This document shows, piece after piece, positions 1-8,630 of a DNA stretch of 64,000 bases (the stretch's first letter is position 1; every line of letters begins with the position of its first letter). The DNA is from DATKYQ01 sp964640665 (GTDB lineage: Bacteria > Myxococcota > B64-G9): assembly GCA_964640665.1 (NCBI GenBank), contig CAZXHT010000023.1, forward strand, positions 1 to 64,000. The letters are read 5' to 3'. The notes beneath the pieces are model-generated. The model saw nothing but the letters and a program-made list of their open reading frames with translations. It had not been told where the DNA came from and did not search any database. Made by a program: the position numbers and the translations under genes.

Positions 1-1342
1 AGAAGCGTGGACGCAAGGGCAGTGGCAAACCACAGAAGTCCCAGCGGGAGAAGGAGCTGGAACGAGAGGTGCGCCGGTTAAATCGGCGAAACGACAAATT
101 GGAGCTGATGATCGAGATACAAAAAAAAAACTTCCGAGCTCCTGGGGATCCCGATGGAACCTCTGGACCTCGACGAGAAGAGTTGATGGGCGCAGTTGAA
201 AAGCACCGGCAGTTGACCGGCACCAAGCCCGCCTGCGAGGCCATGGGCGTGGCGCGTAGCACATACTACCGACGTCGTGCGGCCAAGATCATGACGGTGC
301 CCAGAAGACCTAGACCCACGCCGGCTCGTGCGCTTGCCTCTTCTGAACGCCAAGAAGTGCTGACCCTGCTTCACTCCGAGCAGTTCATGGACCAAGCGCC
401 TGGCCAAGTTGTGGCCACCTTGCTGGACAAGAAAAAATACCTCTGCTCGGAGCGAACGATGTACCGCATCCTTGCTTGCGAAAACGAGGTGCGCGAGCGC
501 CGCAACCAACTTCGTCATCCAAACTACAAGCGACCTGAACTGCTGGCCACGGGGCCAAACCAAGTATGGAGTTGGGATATCACCAAGTTGAGGGGGCCGA
601 TCAAGTGGAGCTATTTTCACCTGTATGTGTTGCTCGACATCTATAGCCGCTACGTGGTGGGCTGGCTGTTGGCGCACCGAGAAAGCGCTGACCTGGCCAA
701 ACGCCTGATCGCGGACAGCTGCGCGAAGCAAGACATCGCGGCCGGCCAACTCAACATCCACGCTGACCGAGGGACCTCGATGACGTCGAAGGCTCTGGCT
801 CAGCTGATGACCGACCTTGGGGTGGATAAAAGCCACAGCAGGCCTCATGTCTCGAACGACAACCCCTTCAGCGAATCGCAGTTCAAGACTTTGAAGTACA
901 GGCCTGAGTACCCCAACCGCTTCGGCTCTTTCGAGGACGCGCTGGCATTCTGTCGAAGGTTCTTTGACTGGTACAACACGCAGCATCGGCACAGCGGAAT
1001 CAAAATGCTTACGCCGGAGATGGTGCATTACGGACGAGCGGAAGAGGTGCTGACGAGTCGACATCGCGTGATGATGGCCGCCCGGGCGGCCCATCCCGAA
1101 CGCTTCGTGCGAGGGACGCCTCAGCCGGTGCAGGCACCGACGGCTGTCTGGATCAACCCGCCACGTTCTCTCTTGGCGATGAACCGCGAGGTGGTCGAGT
1201 TGGTCATCCCTCAGCATCAAGCCTCACAGGATAAAGGGGTTGAGACGCCCAGGCTGTTCTCACATTCATCGAGTTCGAGCATGGAGGCGCTACACTAAAT
1301 GCGTTCATCGAGTGTCCCAAAGTCGTTGACAGGTTCCGTTCT
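1..1342 (+). mobile_element. IS3-family insertion sequence, right-hand part
   Basis: The left end lies outside the window. The element holds the OrfA tail and the whole OrfB of an IS3-type transposase. After the OrfB stop at 1298 a short non-coding tail (about 1299-1342) resembles the right end of such elements, but I cannot identify the terminal inverted repeat without the left end, so the right boundary is a guess. The element sits directly beside a restriction-modification pair, which suggests the patch is mobile or a hot spot for insertion. Confidence 0.6.
3..1298 (+). CDS. IS3-family transposase, OrfA-OrfB reading frame (5' truncated by window)
   Basis: The open frame runs in from the window edge at base 3 and ends at 1298. 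The first 40 residues are basic and then heptad-like, ending in ELMIEIQKK, as at the end of IS3 OrfA. An HTH_21-type segment (ACEAMGVARSTYYRRR) follows, then the rve/DDE integrase core with Asp in WSWDIT, Asp in HADRGT and Glu in NPFSESQFKTLK. OrfA normally ends in its own frame: frame 1 reads TSELLGIPMEPLDLDEKS and stops at 184-186, overlapping an OrfB ATG at 186-188 (TGATG). The two frames are joined here by ten A residues at 121-130, so this copy reads straight through as an OrfAB fusion. It probably catalyses DDE-type transposition. Slippage or sequencing error in the A run cannot be told apart from sequence alone. Confidence 0.88.
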   Translation, partial: KRGRKGSGKPQKSQREKELEREVRRLNRRNDKLELMIEIQKKNFRAPGDPDGTSGPRREELMGAVEKHRQLTGTKPACEAMGVARSTYYRRRAAKIMTVPRRPRPTPARALASSERQEVLTLLHSEQFMDQAPGQVVATLLDKKKYLCSERTMYRILACENEVRERRNQLRHPNYKRPELLATGPNQVWSWDITKLRGPIKWSYFHLYVLLDIYSRYVVGWLLAHRESADLAKRLIADSCAKQDIAAGQLNIHADRGTSMTSKALAQLMTDLGVDKSHSRPHVSNDNPFSESQFKTLKYRPEYPNRFGSFEDALAFCRRFFDWYNTQHRHSGIKMLTPEMVHYGRAEEVLTSRHRVMMAARAAHPERFVRGTPQPVQAPTAVWINPPRSLLAMNREVVELVIPQHQASQDKGVETPRLFSHSSSSSMEALH

Positions 1343-1533
1343 TCGCAGAAGGGCGAGAGATCCCTGGCATTCAAGAGACCAACATGTTGCTGGTCCTGTT
1401 ACCAGACTGCTGGATTTTAAATCCGAAATGCTTGGAAAAATCCAACGTATTAGCGAAATAGCCTCTCCCCACCGGTTGCAAATGTCAGACAGAAGTGGTA
1501 TCTAACTTCCTGACCAATTGAGCTTCGCAGGCC

Positions 1534-2619
1534 ATGTTTGAAAAAATGTATGAATTGAGCGTGAAGAAAGCTGATATCCTTGAAGATGTCCTGGATTATA
1601 TTAAATCCAGCGAGAGGAAGCCATTTTTTATTAGTGGTTCTGCTGTTGATGCTCTTAAACCCATTCCTGACGAAACATTCGACTTCTGCATGACTAGTCC
1701 CCCGTATTGGGGAAAGAGACAATATTCTGACGGTGGGATAGGCTTGGAAGACGATTACCAAGAATATATCACAAAGCTATTGGAAGTTTTTTCAGAGGTC
1801 TGGCGTGTTCTTAAAAACACAGGTTCATTTTGGCTGAATATTGGCGACAGTTACCAGAACAAGAAGCTGCTTGGCATCCCATGGCGGGTTACGTTTGCCA
1901 TGATGGATATCCAAGGATGGATTCTTCGGAATGAAGTAATTTGGAACAAGGTCAAGGGCGGTCCGGACAACGCTAAAGACAAGCTCCGAAATATTCACGA
2001 ACCTGTTTTTCATTTCGTAAAAAAGAAAGTAGGCTATTATTACAACGCGGATGCTATCAGAACGCCACCAAGAAAGGCAAAGGTAGTCAACGGTGCAATT
2101 GTGTCAGCCACCGGCGTGTGTGGTATTCGATACCGCCGTCAAATTGAGTTATCGACGGTTCTTTCTGATAAAGAAAAAAGCGAGGCCTTCGCCGCATTGG
2201 AAGCCATGTTGGATTCAATACGCAACGGAGAGATCGCTGATTTTCGCATGATAATCAGAGGCCAGCAGAGAACAACACATTCGGACTCCGAAAAAGTCTC
2301 GGGGCGAGCAAGAGATCTCCAGCAAAGAGGTTTCTACTTTCTTCGCTATCATCCCAATGGCAGTAAACCGAGTGATTTGTGGGACATTATCCCAGAGGAC
2401 ACTCAACGTCGAAAAGGTCACTTTGCGCCCTACCCTGAAGATCTTTGTCGGATACCAATCCTTGCTTCTTGCCCCGAAGATGGATTGGTCCTCGATCCAT
2501 TCTGCGGTACAGGCACCAGCAACCTAGTTGCCTTCAAACTTGGTAGGAAATCTGTCGGTATTGATATCTCTCCTGGGTACATTGACGCAGCATCCAACCG
2601 GTGCCACCAACTATTATGA
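1534..2619 (+). CDS. Beta-class DNA methyltransferase, probably N4-cytosine (restriction-modification)
   Basis: This 361-residue protein has the motif order of beta-class amino-methyltransferases. The catalytic motif SPPY is at residues 55-58, and the AdoMet-binding motif DPFCGTGT lies near the C-terminus at about 321-328. SPPY (rather than DPPY) is typical of N4-cytosine enzymes, but N6-adenine cannot be excluded. The middle third (about 180-290) is the variable target-recognition region. The stop codon overlaps the start of the NotI-like endonuclease gene (ATGA, 2616-2619), so the pair is translationally coupled and the methylase should protect host sites from that nuclease. Codon use is clearly AT-richer than in the core genes, which points to horizontal acquisition. 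The start is uncertain: no strong ribosome-binding site precedes 1534, and an in-frame ATG at 1546 is an alternative. Confidence 0.85.
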   Translation: MFEKMYELSVKKADILEDVLDYIKSSERKPFFISGSAVDALKPIPDETFDFCMTSPPYWGKRQYSDGGIGLEDDYQEYITKLLEVFSEVWRVLKNTGSFWLNIGDSYQNKKLLGIPWRVTFAMMDIQGWILRNEVIWNKVKGGPDNAKDKLRNIHEPVFHFVKKKVGYYYNADAIRTPPRKAKVVNGAIVSATGVCGIRYRRQIELSTVLSDKEKSEAFAALEAMLDSIRNGEIADFRMIIRGQQRTTHSDSEKVSGRARDLQQRGFYFLRYHPNGSKPSDLWDIIPEDTQRRKGHFAPYPEDLCRIPILASCPEDGLVLDPFCGTGTSNLVAFKLGRKSVGIDISPGYIDAASNRCHQLL

Positions 2620-3464
2620 CGAATCACGTTGCCGAACTCTTTGGTTTTCCGACTAATAGCGATGACGGCAACTGGGGGGATATTGTCAGCTACCAGAACT
2701 GCCCCTTCTTGAACAGAGTATGTATCAAGGTACGAAAGAGCCAGCCGGACATCTCAATTGGATCTTGTACTGTCAACTATGGTCAAACTCCCCGATCCAT
2801 TGTTATTTGTCCTTTTCGGCTGCTGGAGAGACGACAGATCTTTACAGATGCCATACATCTATTGACTCTTCATGAACCAGGCAATGAACTCCACGTGATT
2901 CCCGAGGTCTCCATTCCAGGTGGGAGCGTTGACTATTTCTTAGTTTCCGCCAGAAACAACAAGCCAGTAGACTTTGTTGGTATTGAATTGCAGACTCTTG
3001 ATACTACTGGCACAGTCTGGCCAGCTAGACAGAAGTTTCTTCATTCTGTTGGCGTAAAAGTCGAACGGGATGCCCTTCGTTCAAAAAAGAGCTTCGGAAT
3101 GAACTGGAAAATGACGGCGAAGACCATCTTAGTGCAGTTACATCACAAGGTGGATACTTTTGAACATGTCTCGAAGCACTTGGTCCTTGTCGCACAAGAT
3201 TGTCTTCTCGATTACATGAAGACTGAGTTTTCTTTTAGTCACATTGAAAGCGCAAAGATTGGCAACTGCATGCATTTCCATGTTTACTCTCTGGACTATG
3301 CGAAATCATTGTATCGAATAAACCTGAAGGAAAGACACAGCACGACAGCAGCCGGAATCTCCACAGCTCTTGATCTTCAAGCTCAAGCCAATGTTGGTTT
3401 GGATACTATTCTTGCTGACCCAGAAAGAAAGATGTCGGAACAAACACTGTGGAGCCCCGCCTGA
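2616..3464 (+). CDS. NotI-family type II restriction endonuclease
   Basis: I place the start at the ATG overlapping the methylase stop (ATGA), giving MTNHVAELFGFP and 282 residues; an upstream ATG at 2601 would add five residues inside the methylase gene. The N-terminus resembles the NotI family (AELFGFPT, then CPF...C). Four cysteines (about 29, 36, 51 and 65) fit the Cys4 iron-binding knot known in NotI. The nuclease core is recognisable as Glu in IPEVSIPGG, Asp in GGSVDYFL (about 106), then Glu-x-Gln in GIELQT (about 124 and 126). This matches the D...ExQ arrangement of NotI. The enzyme should cut unmodified DNA at a specific site, possibly GC-rich as in NotI, but the recognition sequence cannot be read from the protein. 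Confidence 0.82.
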   Translation: MTNHVAELFGFPTNSDDGNWGDIVSYQNCPFLNRVCIKVRKSQPDISIGSCTVNYGQTPRSIVICPFRLLERRQIFTDAIHLLTLHEPGNELHVIPEVSIPGGSVDYFLVSARNNKPVDFVGIELQTLDTTGTVWPARQKFLHSVGVKVERDALRSKKSFGMNWKMTAKTILVQLHHKVDTFEHVSKHLVLVAQDCLLDYMKTEFSFSHIESAKIGNCMHFHVYSLDYAKSLYRINLKERHSTTAAGISTALDLQAQANVGLDTILADPERKMSEQTLWSPA

Positions 3465-3482
3465 GTCCAGTTGGGTTTGTCT

Positions 3483-4294
3483 TCAGCGCTCGATGGTCAG
3501 CGACCAGGAGTTTAGCGTTCCGGTATCCTGGCCGGCGTTGTCGGAGATTAACAGCTCCCATTCGCCGCCGCTGTCCGCGCCGTTGAAATCGTCGACGCTG
3601 TAGCTCTTTTCGATATTGTCTGCGTCGTCACCCTCGCGGTTGTGCAGCATCGAGGTGCCGGTTCCGTGCCTGAGCTCGATCTTCAGATCGCTGATCCAGG
3701 TGTGGTTGACGTTCAACTCGATTTTGACGGACTTGATCGCGCCCGAGCCCGGCACGCTGAGTGTGCTAACCAGGCCATCTTTCTCGTTGTCGGGGATGGC
3801 CAGCGCGGCGCTGCTTGTGAACGTTTCACCGCCGCTGCCGGAGCCGCCGGACCGAGCTCGTCGTAGTACTCCTTGTCATACTTGTTGACGCAGTCCTTGA
3901 AGGGCACCAGAGTGTCGAAGTCGGCTGGCGGCGTCCAATCGTTGAAGGCCATGTCGTACTTCTCGATCGGCGAGCGGCTGCTCTGACCCTGCCAGCGTAC
4001 GTTGACTGAATCCTCGTAAGTGGGCCAGTAGGTGGACGGCCAGGCCATCTGCTCGATCCGGCCCTGCCGCGGCAGGTTGGCGAGCTGGTAGTCCAGGTTG
4101 ACCCCGAAGAGTTGCGGATCGTTCTGCGAATCCCAGCGATCGGCCTTGGGCGCGCTCTTGTCGATGCAGGCCTGCTTTATCTTGCCGTCAGGCAGGCTGT
4201 CGCACGATACGGGACCCTCGTTCTCGCCTGCTCCGCAACCGTAAAAAGCCGCGGCAACGAGACCGGCCGCAAAAAAAGTAACCAGCTTTTTCAT
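3483..4294 (-). pseudogene. Frameshifted lipoprotein: transglutaminase-elicitor-like N-terminus joined to P domain
   Basis: The gene starts at 4294 with a good ribosome-binding site (AAGGAG, about 8 bases upstream) and a lipoprotein signal (MKKLVTFFAAGLVAAAFYGC). Residues 30-145 include WPSTYWPTYEDSVNVRWQGQ and NKYDKEYYDELGPA, which resemble the N-terminal part of transglutaminase-elicitor-type proteins. In the next frame the DNA encodes GGSGSGGETFTSSAALAIP and a complete P/Homo B domain (VNHTWISDLKIELRHGTGT to TLNSWSLTIER) ending at 3483. The frames meet near 3850-3860, so one base is missing or extra there. The catalytic core expected between the two parts is also absent. The gene is therefore broken or mis-assembled. 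The P domain is the same family as the tails of the two giant proteins at 34002-48946. Confidence 0.7.
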
Positions 4295-4389
4295 CTCTAC
4301 ACTCCTTTGAAAAACCGGCGTGTTTGTTTCATCGCACATAGCATGCCAGGGCATTTAACAGAAAATCCGTTTCTTGTCCAGCACGCTGG

Positions 4390-5205
4390 TCAATACAAAT
4401 TCATTACCCATCCCAGGATCGCACTGCCCAGTATGATGCGGTAGACGATGAAGACAGCCGTGGACCTCTTCTGTAGAAAACGTATCAAGCCGGCGATTGC
4501 CAGGTAGCCACTCACGGCCGCCACCAGCGTTGCGACCGACAACGACGCCCAGGACACATCCCCGACAGATCCCCGCAAGAGCTTCAGCATTTCGTAGAGC
4601 CCCGAGGCGGCGACCGCCGGGACGCTCAGCAAGAAGCTGAAACGGGCCGCATCCGAGCGCTTGAGTCCCGCAAACAGGCCGGCGGTGATTGTGACGCCCG
4701 ATCGCGAGGCGCCCGGTACTAAAGCCAGGGCCTGGGCCAGGCCGATCAGCAAGCCGTCTTTCCAGCCGATCTGCGCCTGGGTGCGCACGCGGCTCCCTGT
4801 CGCCTCGGCCAGGGCCAACAGCAGGGCCAGGCCGATTAAGGCCGCGCCTATCACCGCAAGTGAGCGCAGGCTGGTCTCGATGGCGTGCTCGCAGAGCAAA
4901 CCCAGCAGGCCGATCGGCAGCGTGCCGATGATCAAGATCCAGGCCATGCGCGCCCCGGGCCCCTCGAAGGGCCGGCCACGGGCTATTCCCGCGATCCAGG
5001 CGCGGGCCATGTCGTAAAGATCCTTGGCGAAGTAGACCAGAACCGCGGCCAGCGTGCCGAGTTGAACCACGGCCGAGAAGGCCGCTCCGGGATCCGGCCA
5101 GCCGGCTAAAGCCGGCACTATCCGCAGGTGGGCCGTCGAGGAAATGGGCAGGAACTCGCTCAACCCCTGCACCAGCCCGAGGACGATACCCTGGAAAATG
5201 CTCAT
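4390..5205 (-). CDS. uppP: Undecaprenyl-diphosphatase UppP (BacA)
   Basis: This 271-residue integral membrane protein has the family hallmarks. These are the N-terminal loop QGLSEFLPISSTAHL with the conserved Glu and Ser residues, and the second motif PGASRSGVTI with its catalytic-site Arg/Ser. About eight hydrophobic segments are visible. It dephosphorylates C55-isoprenyl diphosphate to recycle the lipid carrier for peptidoglycan and other envelope glycans, and overexpression in other bacteria gives bacitracin resistance. The length is normal for the family. It lies 21 bases downstream of metK on the same strand and is probably co-transcribed with it. Confidence 0.96.
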   Translation of the reverse strand: MSIFQGIVLGLVQGLSEFLPISSTAHLRIVPALAGWPDPGAAFSAVVQLGTLAAVLVYFAKDLYDMARAWIAGIARGRPFEGPGARMAWILIIGTLPIGLLGLLCEHAIETSLRSLAVIGAALIGLALLLALAEATGSRVRTQAQIGWKDGLLIGLAQALALVPGASRSGVTITAGLFAGLKRSDAARFSFLLSVPAVAASGLYEMLKLLRGSVGDVSWASLSVATLVAAVSGYLAIAGLIRFLQKRSTAVFIVYRIILGSAILGWVMNLY

Positions 5206-5226
5206 GCCTAAGTGTGCGCCTGCCGG

Positions 5227-6396
5227 CTATAAACTTGCTTCTGATTTCAGCAGTTCGGCCCGGTCTGTCTTTTCCCAACTGAAGCCCTTGCCGCTGCGAC
5301 CGAAGTGCCCGCCGACCGATGTCTCCCGATAGATGGGGCGCAGCAGGTCGAGTTGCTCGATTATGTCAGCCGGCCTGAAGGGAAAGTGCTTGCGCACCAG
5401 CGCCGCTATTTTGTCGTCGGGGATCTTGCCGCTGCCGAAGGTGGTCACCATCAGAGAGACCGGATCGGGCACACCGATGGCATAGGCCACCTGGATCTCA
5501 GCCTGGTCGGCCAGGCCGGCCGCGACCACGTTCTTGGCTGCGTAGCGGGCCGCGTAGGCGGCGCTGCGGTCGACCTTCGAAGGATCCTTGCCCGAGAAGC
5601 ACCCGCCCCCGTGCCGGGCCCAACCGCCGTAAGTGTCGACGATAATCTTGCGGCCGGTCAGGCCGGCGTCGCCGGCCGGCCCGCCGATCACGAAGCGCCC
5701 GGTGGGATTGACGTGAAACACGGTATCGGGCAGCAGCATCCCGGCCGGGATGACAGGCTTGATCACCTGCTCGATGACGGCTTCGCGAATGGTCTTATAG
5801 TCCTCGTCGGCCGCGTGCTGGGTGGCGATGACCACGTTGGTGACACCGACCGGTTTGCCGTTTGCGTAGCGTACGCTCACCTGGCTCTTGCCGTCGGGCC
5901 TCAGAAACTTGATTTTTCCGTTCTTGCGCTGTTCGGTCAGCTTGAGGACCAGTCGATGCGCCAGGTGGATCGGCGTGGGCATCAGTACGTCGGTCTCGTT
6001 CGTCGCGTAGCCGAACATCATACCCTGGTCGCCCGCTCCCTGATCCTTGTTGAGACCCTGGCCGGACGTCACCCCCTGCGAGATGTCCAGCGATTGGTGG
6101 TATATGGATGAAAGGATCGCGCAGGTATCCCAGTCGAAACCCTTGGATGAATCATCGTAACCGATGTCGCGCACGACCGAGCGGGCCACCTCGGGCAGGT
6201 CCGCATAGCCCTTGGTTGTGATCTCGCCGGCGATCAGCACCATGCCGGTCTTGAGCAGCGTCTCGCAGGCGACCCGGCTGCCCTTGTCCTGCTCAAGCAA
6301 GGTATCGAGTACCGCGTCCGAGATTTGGTCGGCCATCTTGTCCGGGTGACCCTCGGTCACCGACTCGGACGTGAATTCGAAGTTTTTTCCATTCAT
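5227..6396 (-). CDS. metK: S-adenosylmethionine synthase
   Basis: The start is the ATG at 6394-6396 (MNGKNFEFTSESVTEGHPDK), preceded by GGAGG seven bases upstream; longer in-frame extensions lack coding character. The 389-residue protein carries GHPDKMADQISDAVLD (methionine/ATP site), GAGDQGMMFGYA, and the P-loop-like segment GGCFSGKDPSKVDRS. It makes AdoMet from methionine and ATP, the methyl donor also used by the methyltransferases in this window. A good sigma70 promoter lies about 45 bases upstream (6440-6468). I looked for SAM-type riboswitch structures in the short leader and saw none. Confidence 0.97.
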   Translation of the reverse strand: MNGKNFEFTSESVTEGHPDKMADQISDAVLDTLLEQDKGSRVACETLLKTGMVLIAGEITTKGYADLPEVARSVVRDIGYDDSSKGFDWDTCAILSSIYHQSLDISQGVTSGQGLNKDQGAGDQGMMFGYATNETDVLMPTPIHLAHRLVLKLTEQRKNGKIKFLRPDGKSQVSVRYANGKPVGVTNVVIATQHAADEDYKTIREAVIEQVIKPVIPAGMLLPDTVFHVNPTGRFVIGGPAGDAGLTGRKIIVDTYGGWARHGGGCFSGKDPSKVDRSAAYAARYAAKNVVAAGLADQAEIQVAYAIGVPDPVSLMVTTFGSGKIPDDKIAALVRKHFPFRPADIIEQLDLLRPIYRETSVGGHFGRSGKGFSWEKTDRAELLKSEASL

Positions 6397-6439
6397 GGGT
6401 ATTCCTCCAATTTTGACTTTTTCCAGAACAACCGGGGCG

Positions 6440-6468
6440 ACTATCGGCCAAACGGTCGTCTCTGTCAA
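6440..6468 (-). promoter_or_regulatory. Sigma70-type promoter of metK-uppP
   Basis: On the minus strand TTGACA (6463-6468) is separated by exactly 17 bases from GATAGT (6440-6445). The predicted start of transcription, near 6433, leaves a leader of about 37 bases before the metK ATG. Confidence 0.7.
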
Positions 6469-6484
6469 CCACGATCGGGGCAGG

Positions 6485-8272
6485 CTACAATCCGCCCAGT
6501 ATGTCGGCGTTTCCTTCGCTGGTGAAGAACTCGGGGAAACGCTCGGCCATCCAGTCCTGGACCGTCCGGAGGATCTCACCGGAATCGCGCAGTTTGATCA
6601 CCTGCCGGTAGAGCCTGCGTGCGTCTTTCAGGCGCGAGCCGCGAATCAAGTGGCGCGCGTAGGGCAGCGCCAGGGGGTTCATCGAGATCTCGTCCAGCCC
6701 CAGCCCCAGCAGGATGTGCAGGTAGAGCGGGTTGCCGGCCATCTCGCCGCACATGGCTACTTTTATCCCGGCCTGGTGGGCGTTTGTGACCACCTGCCCG
6801 AGCATTCTCAGGATGGACACGTGCAAGGGATTGAAAAGGTAGGCAACCTGCTCGTTCTGCCGGTCAACGGCCAGCGTGTACTGGATCAGGTCGTTAGTGC
6901 CGATGCTGAAGAAGTCGACCTCAGTGGCAAACACGTCGCTCATGAAAGCCGCCGAGGGTACCTCGATCATCATGCCTACTTCTATGTCATCGCTGAAAGC
7001 CTGACCCTTGGCCCGCAGCTGGTCCTGGGCCTCCCGCAGCAGGGCCTTGGCCTCCCTGATCTCGTGCAGAACCGAGATCATGGGAAACAGTATCTTCAAC
7101 CGCCCGTCGACCGAGGCGCGCAGCAAGGCGCGCAGTTGGGTCAAGAAAAGCGGGCGATTCTGCAGACAGGCACGGATCGAGCGCAAACCCATGGCCGGGT
7201 TAGCCTCTGGCTCGGTGCGCAGGAAGGGCAGTTTCTTGTCGCCGCCCGGGTCGAGAGTGCGGATGGTGACCGGCCGATCTTTCATCCGCCTCAGGATCTT
7301 CTGGTAGCTGCGCCGCTGGAAACCCTCCGACGGGGGTCGACGATCGAGAAACAGGAACTCGGTTCTGAACAAACCGATCCCGTCTGCGCCGTAACGCAGC
7401 GCCGTCTCCACCTCCTCGACCATCTCCAGGTTGGAAGACAACCTGACCCCGTACCCGTCCAGGGTCTCGGCCGGCAGGGCCTTCTCCATGGCCAGCTCGG
7501 CCATCCGGCTGCGCAATCCCTGGGATCTGATAAGCGCCTCCTGAACCACTCGCTCGGATGGGTGCAGGATCACCTCCCCGCGATAGCCGTCGACGATGAT
7601 CCTGTCTCCCGTGCCCACCTTCTCGAGGATGCCTTCGACGCCGACGATGGCCGGCAATTCAAGCGAGCGGGCGATGATAGCCGTATGAGACGTCTTGCCC
7701 CCCACCTCGGTGACGAAACCAGTTACTTTTTGGCGGCTCAAGTCGGCTGTGTCCACCGGCGACAGGTCGTGGGCAACGACGACCGCCCGCTCGTGCTCGG
7801 GAGGCCGCACCTCCGCCTCGTGTCCCATCAGGTTGCGCAAGATGCGCTGGCCCACGAATTCGACATCGCTGCGGCGCTCCCTGAAATAGTCGTCCTCCAG
7901 CCGATCGAACACCTGGCGGATCTCGGCCACCTTGTCTTTCAACGCCCACTCGGCGTTGATACCCCGCGTGTCGATCAGCTTCTCGGTCCCGGCGACGAGC
8001 ATCTCGTCCTTCATCATCAGAAGGTGCGCCTCGATGATCGCGGTGGGATCCAGGCGGTCGCGCCGCGCCATTTTCTTTTTAATGGCCAAAAGCTGCGAGA
8101 CACTCATGCCCACGGCCCGGCGAAATCTATCCTTCTCCATGTCAATGTTCTCTCGACCGACGTGAGTCTTGGGGACACGGAACTTGCGCCGATCGACCAG
8201 GTGAACCAGACCGACACAAATGCCCGGTGAGGCGTCGATTCCCTTGAAAACCTTGGTACGCGGTCTGTACAT
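6485..8272 (-). CDS. ptsI: Phosphoenolpyruvate-protein phosphotransferase, PTS enzyme I
   Basis: This 595-residue protein contains the phospho-histidine loop GGKTSHTAIIARS, the PEP-binding barrel motifs GIGLFRTEFLFLDR and TLDPGGDKK, and the C-terminal motifs EVPSAA, FFSIGTNDLIQYTLAVDR and the catalytic-Cys segment VAMCGEMAGN. It transfers phosphate from PEP to HPr. Only HPr and two EIIA proteins accompany it and no EIIB or EIIC permease genes are nearby. The system therefore looks regulatory, as is common in deltaproteobacteria. It follows ptsH by seven bases with a weak ribosome-binding site, so translation is probably coupled. Confidence 0.96.
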   Translation of the reverse strand: MYRPRTKVFKGIDASPGICVGLVHLVDRRKFRVPKTHVGRENIDMEKDRFRRAVGMSVSQLLAIKKKMARRDRLDPTAIIEAHLLMMKDEMLVAGTEKLIDTRGINAEWALKDKVAEIRQVFDRLEDDYFRERRSDVEFVGQRILRNLMGHEAEVRPPEHERAVVVAHDLSPVDTADLSRQKVTGFVTEVGGKTSHTAIIARSLELPAIVGVEGILEKVGTGDRIIVDGYRGEVILHPSERVVQEALIRSQGLRSRMAELAMEKALPAETLDGYGVRLSSNLEMVEEVETALRYGADGIGLFRTEFLFLDRRPPSEGFQRRSYQKILRRMKDRPVTIRTLDPGGDKKLPFLRTEPEANPAMGLRSIRACLQNRPLFLTQLRALLRASVDGRLKILFPMISVLHEIREAKALLREAQDQLRAKGQAFSDDIEVGMMIEVPSAAFMSDVFATEVDFFSIGTNDLIQYTLAVDRQNEQVAYLFNPLHVSILRMLGQVVTNAHQAGIKVAMCGEMAGNPLYLHILLGLGLDEISMNPLALPYARHLIRGSRLKDARRLYRQVIKLRDSGEILRTVQDWMAERFPEFFTSEGNADILGGL

Positions 8273-8279
8273 GTTGTGC

Positions 8280-8555
8280 TTATTCGCTCTCGCCGAACAG
8301 GTTGTTGATCAATTCCCCGATGGCCCGAAGTGCCTGGGCCGAATCGTCGCCCCGGGCCGACACCATGATCACGTCGCCTTGAACCGCCGCCAACTGGAGA
8401 ACGCTCATGATGCTCTTGCCGTTGACCACCAGATCTTCCTTGCCGACCGAGATTTCACTGGCGAAACTCGTGCTCAGTTGCACGAAGACGGCTGCGGCCC
8501 GCGCATGCATGCCCAGCTTGTTCTTGATTACGAAGTTGTCCTTCGCCTCGGGCAT
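8280..8555 (-). CDS. ptsH: HPr phosphocarrier protein
   Basis: HPr accepts phosphate from enzyme I on the histidine in NKLGMHARAA (residue 17 with this start) and passes it to EIIA proteins. The Ser-46 region (GKSIMSVLQLAA) is intact, so HPr kinase could in principle phosphorylate it, but no hprK gene is present in this cluster. I chose the ATG at 8553-8555 (MPEAKDNF) because GAAGG lies six bases upstream; the ATG at 8559-8561 sits directly on that Shine-Dalgarno. The protein is 91 residues, normal for the family. Confidence 0.94.
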   Translation of the reverse strand: MPEAKDNFVIKNKLGMHARAAAVFVQLSTSFASEISVGKEDLVVNGKSIMSVLQLAAVQGDVIMVSARGDDSAQALRAIGELINNLFGESE

Positions 8556-8630
8556 CGTCATCCTTCTAGACCGCTTGAGACGGCAACATCTTTACAGTTG
8601 AGTCAAGCATACTCGAAGTCGTTCTCGTCT

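Noticed and set aside
4355..5278. A 307-codon minus-strand frame overlapping uppP
   Set aside because: It is in another frame from the clear UppP protein and has only Arg/Gly/Ala-rich low-complexity sequence.
6397..6484. SAM riboswitch upstream of metK
   Set aside because: The 88-base gap has a normal sigma70 promoter and a leader of under 40 bases, too short for any SAM riboswitch class I know, and no matching stems were found.
6371..8230. A 619-codon plus-strand open frame opposite ptsI
   Set aside because: Its sequence has no recognisable domain and lies wholly over the clear enzyme I gene; it is a shadow of codon bias.
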